Assembly (NCBI GenBank): GCA_004794655.1 | Contig: SMMW01000624.1 | Span: 434,001-498,000, forward strand | Source: Marisa cornuarietis | Taxonomy: Eukaryota > Mollusca > Gastropoda > Architaenioglossa > Ampullariidae | Length of the DNA: 64,000 nt | Reading direction: 5' to 3' | Shown here: positions 50,256 through 62,049 of the stretch, piece after piece | Position numbering within the stretch: the stretch's first letter is position 1 | How the letters are laid out: the number at the start of each line of letters is the position of its first letter | Notes under the pieces: generated by a model | Databases searched by the model: none | What the model saw: the letters and a program-made list of their open reading frames with translations, nothing else | Told to the model about the DNA's origin: nothing | Translations under genes and position numbers: made by a program

Positions 50256-50557
50256 AGTGTCAGAGTTAACGATGTTTTCATCGAACTTTTGATGTCCGTG
50301 TGGCTCAATTGTCTCTTGTTGCTGAAGTGTTTGTCAAGAGAATCACCCAACTTGTCGTTGTGTCAAACTTCAAGTCTAAGGTAGCTGTGATTGTTGACTG
50401 CTTTGAACATCACAGAAACCCTCTGTCAAGCAAACCAGTCCCAAGTGTATTCCAACTACAAGAAATATTCAGCCAAATATTTGATGGAAACTATACCACA
50501 TGCCAATCATCTTATATTTCCGATATATTTGGTGGTAGGTATCAGGTCACTAAAAAC
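50256..50557 (+). pseudogene. exon 2 of the broken gene, with -1 frameshift
   Basis: The first part reads SVRVNDVFIEL. A T-run (CTTTTGATG, 50286-50294) then shifts the frame, and the second part reads DVRVAQLSLVAEVFVKRITQ onward to FGGRYQVTKN, followed by the consensus donor GTAAGT at 50558. Without the shift both halves run into stops. The acceptor side is disrupted by a (CA)n array (50186-50238) where a pyrimidine tract should be, so splicing into this exon may also be damaged. Confidence 0.5.
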
Positions 50558-50892
50558 GTAAGTTTGTGTTCGAGAATATATTATTAAAAACCGCCCCCTG
50601 CACGTCTCAGCCTTAATGTTTTATATATATATATATATATAGTTTTAGTTGCAGTATATTTAAAGGTTAGTCCAAATGAAGATTCATGTCTATCTGTGCA
50701 TCAGGTGACAAAATAAAATTGACATACATGTATATTTCAATATTGAAGATAATCAAAATTCTTTCTATCAAGCAAGCTGAATGATTCCAGAATATTCTCA
50801 AAGAAAAACGCGACTGAATACACTGCAAGTTGAAAACTTAAGAAAAGCAGCCTCAGTACAAATTCATGTATAGTTTTTGTCTTCGTTTGCAG

Positions 50893-51243
50893 AAAGTTTG
50901 GCATATTACGGTCCAAAATCTTCATTGACCTGTCCATCTAGTTGCATCCAATGTTGATGAATTTGTTTACTTCGTTACCACTAGAACCTCTGGCATGAAA
51001 TTGAAAATACACAACAATCGTCACCTTCGATCTGAAAACCAAACAGTCGCTAAAGGAATGTGTGAGCGAATGAAAAATGTTTTCGAATTTGTTTTTGCCG
51101 AATATCTAGCATCAAATGGCGGTAACAGTTTGTTGTCCATTTGTGACTTGGACATGACAAACAAACGATGGCAGTCGCTAAAGAAACACCCACAGACATA
51201 TATCGAAACACGACAAAATGGTGGCCAGTGCCTTTTAGTTAAT
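50893..51243 (+). pseudogene. exon 3 of the broken gene, with in-frame TGA
   Basis: The acceptor TTTTGTCTTCGTTTGCAG is followed in phase 0 by KVWHITVQNLH, the stop TGA (50926-50928), then 105 open codons (PVHLVASNVDEFVYFVTTRT to RQNGGQCLLVN) and the donor GTGAGT at 51244. The stretch between has good codon rhythm. A single TGG-to-TGA change would explain the stop. No selenocysteine context was seen. The sequence shows no known motif. Confidence 0.6.
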
Positions 51244-51299
51244 GTGAGTGTCATGTGGTTGCAAACCACGGATTGTTTCATTTAAAGTGGTTGTAACGT

Positions 51300-52271
51300 G
51301 ATATTTGAGAGTAACATACATAGATAACGGAAGAAAAAAAAAAGAAAGAACTGCAACCCTGTGTTAGCCACTAAGTGATTTATCGTCCTTGTTCTAGTAG
51401 TGTTATGCAAACCGACTGATTAAAGGAAGACCAGGACCTGTCACATGACCAGGATTCAAAGGAATCTTTACGTCCTCGGGTACGTTGAGCTAGCCCACTG
51501 AGGAGACAAAGAACAACAGTTTGATATATGCTCCCTTTTATCTCCTTTTCGCTAAAAGGAAAAACAAATCTTTCCACGAAGAGCTGTCATACAAATCACA
51601 AATAATTGTCCAGCACTTTCTTTTCCTACTTTGTAGTTCTTGTCCTTTAAGCTTTTCGGGTTTTTTTTTTCTCGTCCTTTGCTCATTCTGTTATTCCAAA
51701 GAATATGGGTTTTGTTAGTTACTATGACTACCACGCCAGCCTGTCTTGTGATGATACGTTGTAGAGCTGCAGATTAGTCCTGGAAGCCCTCGTCTTAAGA
51801 ACTATTCTCGACTCGTTGTCTAAAGATGTGGAGGTTGACCGGTGGTCGGGTCGCTCTTGACGCATTGATAGAACCGTTTATTCTTGACACCCGCTTTAAT
51901 AAGTCAGTATATTCTTGGTGAGAGAAGCCAATAGTCATTAATCTCACACCACAAACACTATAGAAAACCAGACTATACCTGGAACAAAGCCCGGGAAATA
52001 GTGGTCTCATTCAGAGAAAGGTATGTCGGAGTAGAGATACGAACCTCACTGTCCTGATGACAGGCGCTGTGAGTCGTCACTCGGTGAATCGATTGATCTG
52101 TTGGTATCGAGGCTACATAGGCCACCTATGTATTCCTTAGTTGTATTTTTTTTCTTTTGTTTGCATTTAGTTCTTAAAGATGAGGAGGGAGTGTACATAC
52201 GCCTTTCTCTCACACTCACACAGATGCACACAGACACACACTCAGACCTACACAATCACACAGAAATACAA

Positions 52272-52327
<56 letters not shown>

Positions 52328-55300
52328 GTGTTTTCGAGTGCATAAGTTTTTACCCACCACCCCAAACCCCAGCGCACCCCGTTATTAACTTTCTTGGTGC
52401 AACTATTTTACGATTTTGATTCTCCATAATTTATAATATTTTTCTCTTTCTCTTTTGTTTTTCTCTTTTCTTTATTTCTGTACCATTTTCTTTCTCCCTT
52501 CTCTTTTTTTTCTATATTATTCTCTCTTTTTTTCTCTCTCCCTTCTTTCTTTTATCTTTTTCTCTCTCTTGTCTGCTTTCCCATTTATTACCCTTTATAT
52601 TACTTTTTGTTATAATCTACGTTTCGACTATTCTTCTACTATACTCAACTTTTTAATTTTTACTCCTGTAAAAGTTTTGTGTTTCTTTCCACATCATTCT
52701 TAGTCTTTCTGTATACTTCTCTCTCTCTCTCTCTCAAACACACACACTTACACATCTGTCCATATCTCTCAGGCACAGTGCTATCCAAAGCCAGAAAACA
52801 CTGACAGATCAGATTAAAGCAAATTATAGCAATATTTTATCGCTTTACTACCACGGTGCGGTCTGTCATCTCGTTGTACTGATTGCTTTCAGTCACTGAT
52901 ACTCGAAACATTTTTAATCTCTGTATCTCAGCAACATTTTAACAGATATAAAGATTCTTGATCGATCTCAGTAATTGTAATATTCTGACCTCTAACACTC
53001 GTACAGCTAATTAAGCCCAGGGAAAATTACAATAACAAAGAACACTGAGTAGAGTTTATAACAGCATTAGGTTGAGGTTGATTAAAGGCTGGTTAAAAGC
53101 AACACACCCACTATGGGCAGGTCAATGACAAGAGAAATGCATGATTTGGGAAATATGATTGGCTTCAAATACTGACATTGAGTATCTGCATTCCTTTTAC
53201 AGTGTTGTTTTTCAAATGATTTTAGTTTTTTGTTGCTGTGTTATATTGTTTAGTATTAATGTTTTACTATTGTAAAGCCCAGGCATAGTGACTTTCAGTT
53301 AATTTATTTCACTCACTCGCTAGGCTGGGCTGTGATCTTTGACTCTCACACCCTCCAGTGACCTTTGCAGTACTGTCTGTGAGACACAAGAGCTCCTAGC
53401 GGGAGACCACGCAGCGAGATCTCCGCGGGTAATTTCTTGTCTGGCCTCACTGATGCGAGGCTTAGTCGAGGTTAAAAGCAATGTCACCGGCATCTTTGGG
53501 ACTCGGGAATGTCCCGAGACAAGTTACCGGAGACGGCAAGTCCTTGCATAAGTGGTAATATACTCCACCTCCCCATCCACAGATCGACAGATACGGGGCC
53601 AACAGTTAGCTGTGGACCAGAAGCGTCGGTAAGGTAAACGCATGTGCAGGTGTGTGTGTGTGTGTTCGTGGGTGCTTGTTTGGGGCATGTTTATATGTAA
53701 AAGGTACATTTGATACCTTCCCTGAAAACGTGTGCTTTCGCGGATGTTTGTAAAGCCATGTGGGCCTCGCCTGGTAACTGGCGATAAAGCTGTGTATAAA
53801 TGTAGGGAAGTGGCTGATAATGTAGACGTCGCTGCCATGCATACTGTCTATACCCATGGCTACAGAAGGCTTGCTAGGGAGGTACTGAGCGGAGAGGAAG
53901 CAGAGCAGGGAGTATCAATTTCCCTCTGCTTCATAACTAAAGTTCTAAAGTGTTGTTTTTACAGCGCAGTGCTCTCTGGTCTCTAGCCTGTGCAGCATAT
54001 TTCTCATAATCCTTTGAGCATTGAAAAACCAACTGACAGATTGCATGGTTCAAGGAATTATCAGGCACTGTACCTCCCATTGCTAAAACTTTTTTTTTTT
54101 ACTTTTCTTCCTTCCCTTCCATAAATTTACAAAGTAAAAATGAGAAAAAATAATTTTTCTCTACTTTTTTCTGTCTATTTGTTGTTATTTTTTTTAAATG
54201 ACATTTATTTTACATAAAAATCGCTCTTTACTTAGTGAGGACAATTGAAGCAGCAGCGTTAGGGAGACACAAATGTTTGGTGTACAGTGTAATGTAGTGG
54301 CCAAGCCCTGAAACAATAATTCGGCTGTAGTTAGTTCCCATAAGCGTTTTTTTTTTGTTTTGAAACAAGTTATCATTTAGCTTAATAACAAAACCCTCCA
54401 GAAGTATGACAAATATTAGAAAAAATTATGTTTTTAAGGTAAAAGGGGCGTATTTGCTTCGTCTGTAATCTTGTGGCCACAATTTTAAAACTTTGCTGGA
54501 GGTAGTTACGATAAGTTAAATAACAAAACTAGTTATTTCAAATGAAAAATTGGCATCCCTGACACGAGAGACTCTCTCCTGACTGCTTTGAGCATAGCCT
54601 ACTATTCACAGCCTTACAAACGTAGCAACATTTAGCTCTTTGCCAAGGAGAGTTGAGTTCTTCACGCATCCCCGCCAACCAAGTCACCTGAAGGTTGGCA
54701 GTAGTAAAGGGTTATGACTAAAGTTCAAACCAGTTCACTGTTAATAACAGTAATAAAAATTCACTAATGTGAGAAAAACCAGTTACTGACTTCTCAGAGT
54801 AATTGGTTCCATTGTAAACGTTTGACTAAATAAATGATGCAGTTGATTACAAGAATGCTTTTTAGCTCAACGAGCAGCGAACACGTGCGGAAGTAAGCTG
54901 GGAGTGAATAAAAATAAGTGAGAAAGAGCATTGTGCACGAGAATAGACTGGGAGACAAAGAAGTTTTATATGTCAGACGATTGCGTGGGCACAGCAGGCT
55001 GTAAATGAGCATGCTAAGCTTTTAATGACCTGGCCAGATTGCTGCTTTGTTGTCCACAAATCTAAGTCCAACGGAGCACTGAATTTCTTTGGCACCATTC
55101 ACCCTTTAAATTCTCATTTTGTTTGACTATGTAAGATTAAGGCAACAGGCTTGAAAAATCTTACCAGCATCCCTTTTTAGCAGCAAATTGTAAGTTTTAA
55201 TTTAGTAAACTTTAAGTCTTAGGTCTTACTGATGATAGTCTTCTGTTATGAGGGACAATAGTTGTAACATACATTCTTATACTAATGAAAAATAAAACTG

Positions 55301-55490
55301 CTTAGATTTCTGTAGCAATGTTTATTTTCCACCTAAGGCTCGTATCCAGCGATTATTATGGATCAAAACACATGGTAAGCTGCCCTTGCTTGCTATACTC
55401 GGTCCTTGCTTATGTGCCTTTGCCAAGATAATAATTGAGAAACAAAATAGTGGAGTCAGAATATATGTAACTGGATGGATTCGCACATGT
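51300..55490. other. candidate intron of the broken gene
   Basis: Contains a (CA)n at 52274-52324, a 300-bp pyrimidine-rich tract at 52440-52735, a 7-bp perfect hairpin (CTCGGGA-ATG-TCCCGAG, 53502-53518), and AT-rich DNA. No further exon of the same gene could be recognised. Confidence 0.4.
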
Positions 55491-55504
55491 GCTTCTCATT
55501 CCAG

Positions 55505-55717
55505 GTTCCACTTTTGAAATATAAGAGTAGAACAATAAAAGACAAGAAAGGTATAAAAAAAGTCAAAAAAGAAGCAGGCGATAACCAACTTTGGTTGCTT
55601 TCAACAAATGGTTCTCTTGGATCAAATATTAGACAAAAATTATCTCTTCCGGAAAAACCCAAAGGGCTGCTTCAGTTTTCACTGCATCAATGTAATGAAG
55701 TTCACATATTTGTGTAG
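55505..55717 (+). pseudogene. terminal exon of the broken gene
   Basis: A strong acceptor (GCTTCTCATTCCAG) is followed by a phase-0 frame. It begins VPLLKYKSRTIKDKKGIKKV and continues through GDNQLWLLSTNGSLGSN to CNEVHIFV and TAG. The N-terminal third is lysine-rich (possible nuclear or nucleic-acid-contact segment; inference). The nearest AATAAA (55830) lies inside the adjacent reverse-strand LINE, which could have supplied or displaced the natural polyadenylation site. Confidence 0.55.
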
Positions 55718-55760
55718 GGAAATTATAAGATATAAAATATTATGCATGTGGTTCACTTTT

Positions 55761-56524
55761 GCAGATTAGAGATGACAGATATTCAGGCCAGCCGGCAAGC
55801 AAGGAGATGCAGTAATCAAGCCGAGAAAGAATAAACACAGACAAGAGTGACAACACTCTTACAAAGGTCCTAACAGACAGACAGCTGTGACTTGTCTATC
55901 AAGGGTCATATCTACAGCCACGAAGAATCCGAGACTTTGGACGGAGGAGGTAAAAGTGATGTTGATGTTGCCGATCTTGACATCTTTGGTGGACTCATCA
56001 GCGATGAACAATTTCTTCTTCTCGAGCAGAAGAGGGCTTTTTATTATCGTTAAGTTTAAGTTTGTTTTTGTGCCATCCAATCTTCAACATCACTAATAAA
56101 AGCTGTATTGGTGTCAAGACCAGAGTGAGACTCGGTCAGTGGGGTAGAGTTGTGTGTCATTAGTGTATGATTGATGATAGACACAACGAGACCGGATGCA
56201 TAATGAAAATGGTTTAGTGTAAAAAGAAACATAATGGGGCCTAGTACTGAGCCTTGGTGTACCTTGCAAAAAATGTGAGTAGAACGGGATGTTTGACTGT
56301 CGACGAACACAGTCTGGGTCCTATCAGGGAGACAGGAGTTGAGCCATGCTAGTGCGGGTCCAAACATTTCGTAGGGGATGCGAAGTCTTTAAAGGAGCAG
56401 AGAGTGGTCGATAGTGTCTAATGTGGCAGACAGGTCAAGCAGAAACATCACCACTGCCAAGGACAGATACTATGTCTGTGGTTACTTTAATTAGAGTAGT
56501 TTCAGTAGTGTGAAAACTCCGATA
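55761..56524 (-). mobile_element. CR1/L2-like LINE remnant, reverse transcriptase region
   Basis: Reverse-strand blocks in order are YRSFHTTETTLIKVTTDI, VVMFLLDLSATLDTIDHSLL, FGPALAWLNSCLPDRTQTVF, CKVHQGSVLGPIMF, then ISDVEDWMAQKQ. These are followed by the LGFFVAVDMTLDRQVTAVC block and FILSRLDYCISLLAGWPEYL. They match the LINE pattern HSTETALLKV / LLDLSAAFDTIDH / QGSVLGP / DWM / NLGF..DMTLD / LSRLDYCN.LLAG. The catalytic YADD is lost: the corresponding codons read NDTQLY in a shifted frame. At least four frameshifts, an in-frame TAA (LLL*RLR) and an internal deletion are present. Related to the remnant at 883. Confidence 0.9.
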
Positions 56525-56558
56525 TGTCTACTAAGCGTGAGGGATGAGGTGTTGTTCC

Positions 56559-56559
<1 letters not shown>

Positions 56560-56612
<53 letters not shown>
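56560..56612. repeat. (GTAA)n microsatellite
   Basis: About 13 perfect TAAG units immediately beyond the LINE remnant. CCTGTAAG appears again twice downstream (about 56630-56647). Confidence 0.97.
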
Positions 56613-57121
56613 AATTATAGACTTCAGTTCCTGTAAGTTCCTGTAAGATCTTGTATCATCCGGCGAACTTTCGTTTGAGTAAAAAGCATAAGCTGGCAAA
56701 TCCATAAGCTTGTATATAATGTTTAGTCCTGCCAGGCGGACAACCGGTAGATTAAGCGCTTGGTAAACGTGCTTCATGAATGCAGGTTGATATATAAGTG
56801 GTATAAATCAAAATTTTAGAAATAATTATCGGCAACAAACCCGTAGGTGGCATCTCTTTGACCTTACCATCATGTGCTTTGTTCATCGCATCTTCTTGTC
56901 CTGACCAACGTGTTCCATAGCCTGCCTACCTGTACTTCTGAATGCCATTCTAGCCGGCACAGGAAACATTCTCGGTAGAGTGGTTCATTAAGATAATCGA
57001 AAACAAACCACGCCATACACGCATGCCCCTCGCTACCACTGGATGCTTGCCCTGGCGATCTTTCTAAAATGGCTACGATCAGCCTCTCATGGCTTTTTAC
57101 CAGCAGGGGTACTACACCTTC

Positions 57122-57170
57122 ACCGAAGAGTAAAATTAAATTTATTCTGTAAAGCGCTTATACCGTAAAA
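57122..57170 (-). mobile_element. LINE 3' end signature
   Basis: The reverse strand reads GGTATAAGCGCTTTACAGAA then TAAATTTAATTTTA. This is the AGCGCTTTA...AATAAATTTAATTT terminus typical of CR1/L2-type elements. The body would lie at higher coordinates but was not recognised. Confidence 0.45.
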
Positions 57171-57649
57171 CATTTCTTGACACCCTTATGGAAAAATAAT
57201 GAAATTTGGCTGTAAGTATACCTCCCAGAGATGACTCTTACATAACCAGACACCGTTTCCTTTCAATCATTACAGCTATCATTTGCCTATCCGATGAATT
57301 TTCAGAGAAACTGTCGAAATGAGAATATAAAAAATCATTAGGCATTTGAAGAGTATACCGGCTTTTAGGGTAAATTGGAATGCAGGGGGAAATGGGACTA
57401 GGCAAAGAGGTTTTGAGACGAATTGATTTTCTCTTTGATGTGGGTTTGACAATGTCACCGTTTTGACAAGATGCTTGAAGGATTTATCTAGCCCCGAGGC
57501 AGGAGTGATTTGAATGAATTCGACTTCCAACAATTTTTGATAATAGGCATCCAGGCATCGTTAAAATAAACAGGTTTAGAGTTGCCTGGTAGAATTCCAT
57601 TTTTTTTCAAGGAGGAAACGCATTACTTCATGCAAAATGCTGAAACTCT

Positions 57650-57875
57650 GGGGAAGCGGATAAGTAAGCGGTTAGAGCGCTGGTGTCCGAACTGAGAGGC
57701 GCGATGGTTCGAAACCCGAGTAGCGCAACAAACCTACGCTAGTTGATCCAGCTGGCGGAAAAACAGCTGCCATGAGAAAAGTGAGGTCTTTAAAATCTAA
57801 CTCCCCAGGAAAGGGGTAAGGAACTACCTCTACCTTCCTGAAATATATACATATTAAAGGCACACGAAACATAAC
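57650..57875 (+). mobile_element. tRNA-derived SINE
   Basis: The head TAAGCGGTTAGAGCGCTGG (A box) is followed 37 bp later by GATGGTTCGAAACCCGAG (a perfect GGTTCGAAACC B box). A body with CCAGCTGGCGGAAAAACAGC and an AT-rich tail follows. The stems are too imperfect for a functional tRNA. Flanking direct repeats were not identified. Confidence 0.7.
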
Positions 57876-58546
57876 AAACATTCCGAATCTGAGTGTTGGT
57901 ATGTCGTGAGAGAAGTATAACCAAGCCTACAATTCTTAAAATGTTGCTTTAACCATACACTCTTTTTTATCTTGAGTAGATTTTTTAAACACTAAGGAAA
58001 TAAAGAAAAAATTCTATTTGAATTCATCTTTCATTTTTTAAACGTTATTGAATATTTTTTTTATTATTTTACGCAAACTTCCAGATGCATTGTTCGAGTT
58101 GCGTGCCTGCGGAAAGCCAGAAATAATCTTCTTATAAGGTCTGTGAGTGCCAACCAATGTCGGATTGCACTATTCTTTCATGGCTGACATCTTGCACTTG
58201 AATAAACTTTTCGTTCTTTTTTCCTTATCACTGTTTAGACCGTTATGAAGAGGGACACTAGTTCCGGTTGCGGCAAAACAGGGAAAATAACTCCAAGGAA
58301 TTAGTTGTCAGAGGTTAATGGTGGGGAGGTAGGGTTAATGGCGGTTGTAAAATGATTCCTCAAAAATGAAAAAAAATTATTAACTTCCATTAAAATTTAC
58401 CTTTTATGAAGAAAAAAGTTCTTTAAATGACTTGGGGATTTTTATATAAAATGATACATTATTACTTCAGGTATGTGTAGGATGGCTCATAAAATGTTTT
58501 TATAGATTAAACTTAAGCGATAAAGAGCCTAGAGCCAGAAAATGGT

Positions 58547-58548
<2 letters not shown>
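57876..58548. other. AT-rich unique DNA
   Basis: Nothing was recognised. Confidence 0.4.
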
Positions 58549-58607
<59 letters not shown>

Positions 58608-58608
58608 G
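58549..58608. repeat. (TG)n(AG)n compound microsatellite
   Basis: (TG)22 followed by (AG)n. Confidence 0.97.
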
Positions 58609-60440
58609 TAAAGGGAGAGAAAGAGAGACATTGTAGTAGTTATCAACAGAGACAAGAGGTCTTAAGAGAACATGGCGTTCGCTAAATTGCTTTATTTAAG
58701 AAAATGTCGATTCTTTGCAGATCAACCCCTTGTGTAAAACACCTCCAGGCCTAACAGCTTTGTGTACCAATGAGCAAGGAGTGTGCCAGTACACTTTTTT
58801 GTCTCTTCACTGTCTCTATCTCTCCCCCTTTCTCTTTCCCTCTCTTTCTCTCCCATTTTCTCGCAGTTTTGACAAGAAAAACGTACAGGTGTTTTCAAAG
58901 ACTTGCCAAAACAAGCCAGGTGGGCTGAGAACACACCTCCCACGGCGTGGAAAGAAATGCTGTGGTTACTCGAGTTTTTCTAAGCCAGGTCGGCAGGCAT
59001 GTTGTTAAGACTCAGGTTAGTTTCCCAGTCAAGCGACTCAAAATAGTCGGAACCTTTTGTTTGTGCGCAGTGATTTTCTTTTTTTCTCATCGTCTAGCTT
59101 GAGTTCACCTTGCAATTACTGAAGGTAGTTTAGACACGCCAAAAAAAATTTGCAAGTAAAAATAAGATAAAACGGAGTTTGATCTTGGCCGCTCAAAATA
59201 TTCTAGACTTATGGACATCGCAACTGTTGGTGTCAGCAAAAAACACTGCCATCGTTGACAACACCACCACCAGCACTCGCCGCACCACCACCACTACCAC
59301 CCAGATAAAAAAAAAGTGTTTTCTTTTCCTTTCCGCGGGCTTGTGGACAATCTGCGTTCAACTCTACTCCTCTCCTCATTTTCCTGAGATGTTGTTTGAG
59401 GACCACGTTCATCCGCGATAACCACGAGGCGAGACTGACATCAAGTCCGATCAATGCAGCTTTTCTTTCACTGACCTCTGACCTATGCAGTTCTCGTTTC
59501 ATTGGCCTCCCTTACAAGTCTCGGGATCCTCCGACAGACAGGCTCGTCGCCATCCAGCTAATAAAACGCACGCACCGCTGGACTTCGACAACACTCGTCG
59601 GCAGCCATTTTGGTCTCGTCTGCTTGAACCAGCTGCAAGCAGACGATAAGGCGCTAATTGAAAAGTTCCTACTGTTTTTTTTTCTCTTTTTTTTGTGGAT
59701 GTGCATGTGTGTCATGCGTCTCGAAGAAAGTGGAGCTGATTTTGTTTCATTTTTTTTCTAATTAAGACACTTGGTAAATTTGAAAGCGGGAAAGTTTTTT
59801 TTTAATTATTTTTTTTTTATCCGGGATAACTCTACTTAGCTCTGGAACGAAAGGAGACAAATAAAGGCTGATTGGACACTCCCAGAGGTGTAAGATGGAG
59901 ATAGTGCTTAAAAGTCAAGGTCTCTGCACGTGGACAAAAAGGTTAATAACACGAGGGAAAAAATCGTAAATAGCTTGTGAATACAGATTTGGCTGAATTA
60001 GACTATAATTACGATCATTCACTTCCAACCACACCCCCCCACACAGCTTCCAGTACCCGGATTAGATTCACAGCATACAAAAAGCATCCATCTTGAGGGC
60101 AGGAGAGCATGTTTCAAACAACAGATGAAACCATAAATCTGCAAGTCAGACAGTTAAGAGATGTTGCAACAAAACAAAGACAGACAGAAAAGAGTGGGCA
60201 AAAACGAGAAAGTAAAGAATGGATGACTAAAGGTAGACACCTAGACATGTAGACATTCTGTCAGTCGGGTAGATATGTAACAGTAAAAGATTGATAGTCA
60301 GTCACACAAGCCTGTAGACAGGAAAATAAACGGATAGACAGGCGGGCAGAAAAACAGACAGGTAAAGCAAGCAAAGACGAGCAATTAAGCATGGATATTC
60401 CCTGATGTGATGAGTGACAGCTGATCGACTACAAAGTGTA
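58609..60440. other. unique DNA
   Basis: Contains a CT-rich stretch at 58800-58865 and CAC-rich DNA at 59260-59300. The open frame at 59396-59761 shows no domain or splice sites. Confidence 0.45.
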
Positions 60441-60445
60441 AAAGG

Positions 60446-60536
60446 TAAAAAAACAAAAACAAAACAAAGCAAAACAAAAAGAAAAACAAAAAAAACAAAA
60501 AAACAAAAAAACAAAAACAAAAATAAAAAAAACAAT
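60446..60536. repeat. (AAAAAC)n-like A-rich repeat
   Basis: An irregular run of AAAAAC/AAAAC units. A similar A-rich tract lies at 62630-62702 after (CA)n. Confidence 0.9.
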
Positions 60537-62045
60537 TATTTGTTTTGCATTGATCTTGCACAATGAAATCTTGCATAACACTAGCAAGCTGGCAAATGCC
60601 GGTTTGATCGTTAGAAATATTTCCGCTTGAATGAGTTGGCAGCGAGGGAGCAGTCTGACCTGGTGGCAGGTGAAAGTTAATCAACCTTAACGGACTCTAA
60701 TGAACCTGGAGCAGCTTTAATGAACCTTGACTTATATCACAAATCGAATATCATTTCTCATAAAAATATACCGACTAGTTTACCTATGCATAGAACAGTG
60801 TGATCCCGAAAAGAACCTAGTAAAGATTAAAAAAAAAAAATTAAGAATAAGGGTTTTTAGCGAACACGAATATTTCAAATTAAGATGATGCTAGTTTACC
60901 AGCAGAAATAACATTTACTTGTGATAAAAAACTATTTTTATTTATTTATTTGTTTCCGCTTTTTGTCATTATTTTCTCTTTCCACAATACTTGTAAATCA
61001 TGACTTCTTGTAAACTAGAACTGTTTCTGAACCCATATATGCATTAATATCAAACATACCCACAATAAACTTACAATTTGAAGCAATGCTCAGGGAATGT
61101 GTTTAGGTCACTTAAAACTTTCAAATAAGACAAAAGGATTTTTTTTTAAATTTACAGATCAGTTTGTTGAAATATATCACTACTGCTTTATTCCTTTAAA
61201 ACGAAAAACTATTGGCGATTTTTTTGTATCTTGAACTAACAAGTGAAGTACGAAAGTTCATCTGTCACGACAAAACATTAACAGCAAAAAGTGGGTCTGG
61301 GTACCACTACTGACACTATTTTGCTTGCCCAAGAGGACGAGTTAGTAAAGAAAGACACGAGTGCTGCTGAAGATTGTGCCACAAGGGACAGCTGGGGGGG
61401 GGGGCTATTTGCTGTTTTGTTAAGAAACATCTGTCGGGTCTTAGTTTCCATCTTAAAAACACTCGTTAAATGTGAGGCAGCGTCTAGACGAGAGATTTTC
61501 TGTTTATCAGGAGGAGCTAGCAGTGGAGTCTTGCTGGCACCCTGTATAGTCTCACAGCGAGGAGTCCCTGCTTGGAGGTGTTGGACAGTCTCAATCTTCT
61601 AGACTACCCGGGGTGAAGAATCGCTCTTTCTAAGCATGATCTTTGTTTTAGAGAAAACAATGGCAAGGAAGTGTTTAAAGGTCAAAGGTGAGGCATTCTG
61701 TTTAATCGACCAAAAAATGTAGACAATAAATTAAACAAACTGTATTTTACATACTGAGGTCTAGAGCGTCGAGGGATTGAGATAGAGGAAGGTGGGAAGC
61801 AACTCACGCTGATTAAAGAATTATTTATTTTGTGGCTTGTCAAAACCAGATTTTCTGCCTGAACGCCACCCGAAACCAAAGGTCAGATCAGGTCAGTGTA
61901 AACGTGTTCTCTGTTCCGCACACATTTGCTTCCAGCATCGTAGTCCACGATCTCACCTCATTTATTTCTCTTCAATATTCTAGCGTCCTCGGTGAGTTGG
62001 TCGTAAAAGCACGAACCACGAATACCTCCCCTGGACTCAGCAACT
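60537..62045. other. unique DNA
   Basis: No gene was recognised. The frame at 61832-62287 is open for 151 codons but lacks an identifiable domain and overlaps the promoter-like cluster. Confidence 0.4.
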
Positions 62046-62049
62046 TTCA

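Larger units (their letters stand above)
49886..55717 (+). pseudogene. broken multi-exon gene of unknown function
   Basis: Four exon-like segments on the forward strand fit together. They are 49886-50044 (tentative), 50256-50557, 50893-51243 and 55505-55717. Donors are GTGAGA, GTAAGT and GTGAGT. Two acceptors are good (CTTCGTTTGCAG, GCTTCTCATTCCAG). All junctions are phase 0; exon 3 is exactly 117 codons and exon 4 is 70 codons plus stop. Two defects interrupt the frame: exon 2 needs one extra base near 50287-50290 to join its two halves (302 nt instead of 303), and exon 3 has an in-frame TGA at 50926. Codons outside the defects look coding. The product is hydrophilic, with no signal peptide, no membrane segment and no recognised family. 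It is either a recent unprocessed pseudogene or a real gene with a null allele or assembly errors. Confidence 0.55.

Noticed and set aside
50926..50928. Selenocysteine codon
   Set aside because: No selenoprotein family similarity and no SECIS-like hairpin seen; a nonsense change is the simpler reading.
53502..53518. Hairpin CTCGGGA-ATG-TCCCGAG as a terminator or RNA element
   Set aside because: A 7-bp stem in 64 kb is not remarkable and no associated transcript feature was seen.
57650..57725. Functional tRNA gene
   Set aside because: A and B boxes are present, but acceptor and T stems do not pair well and a SINE-like body follows.
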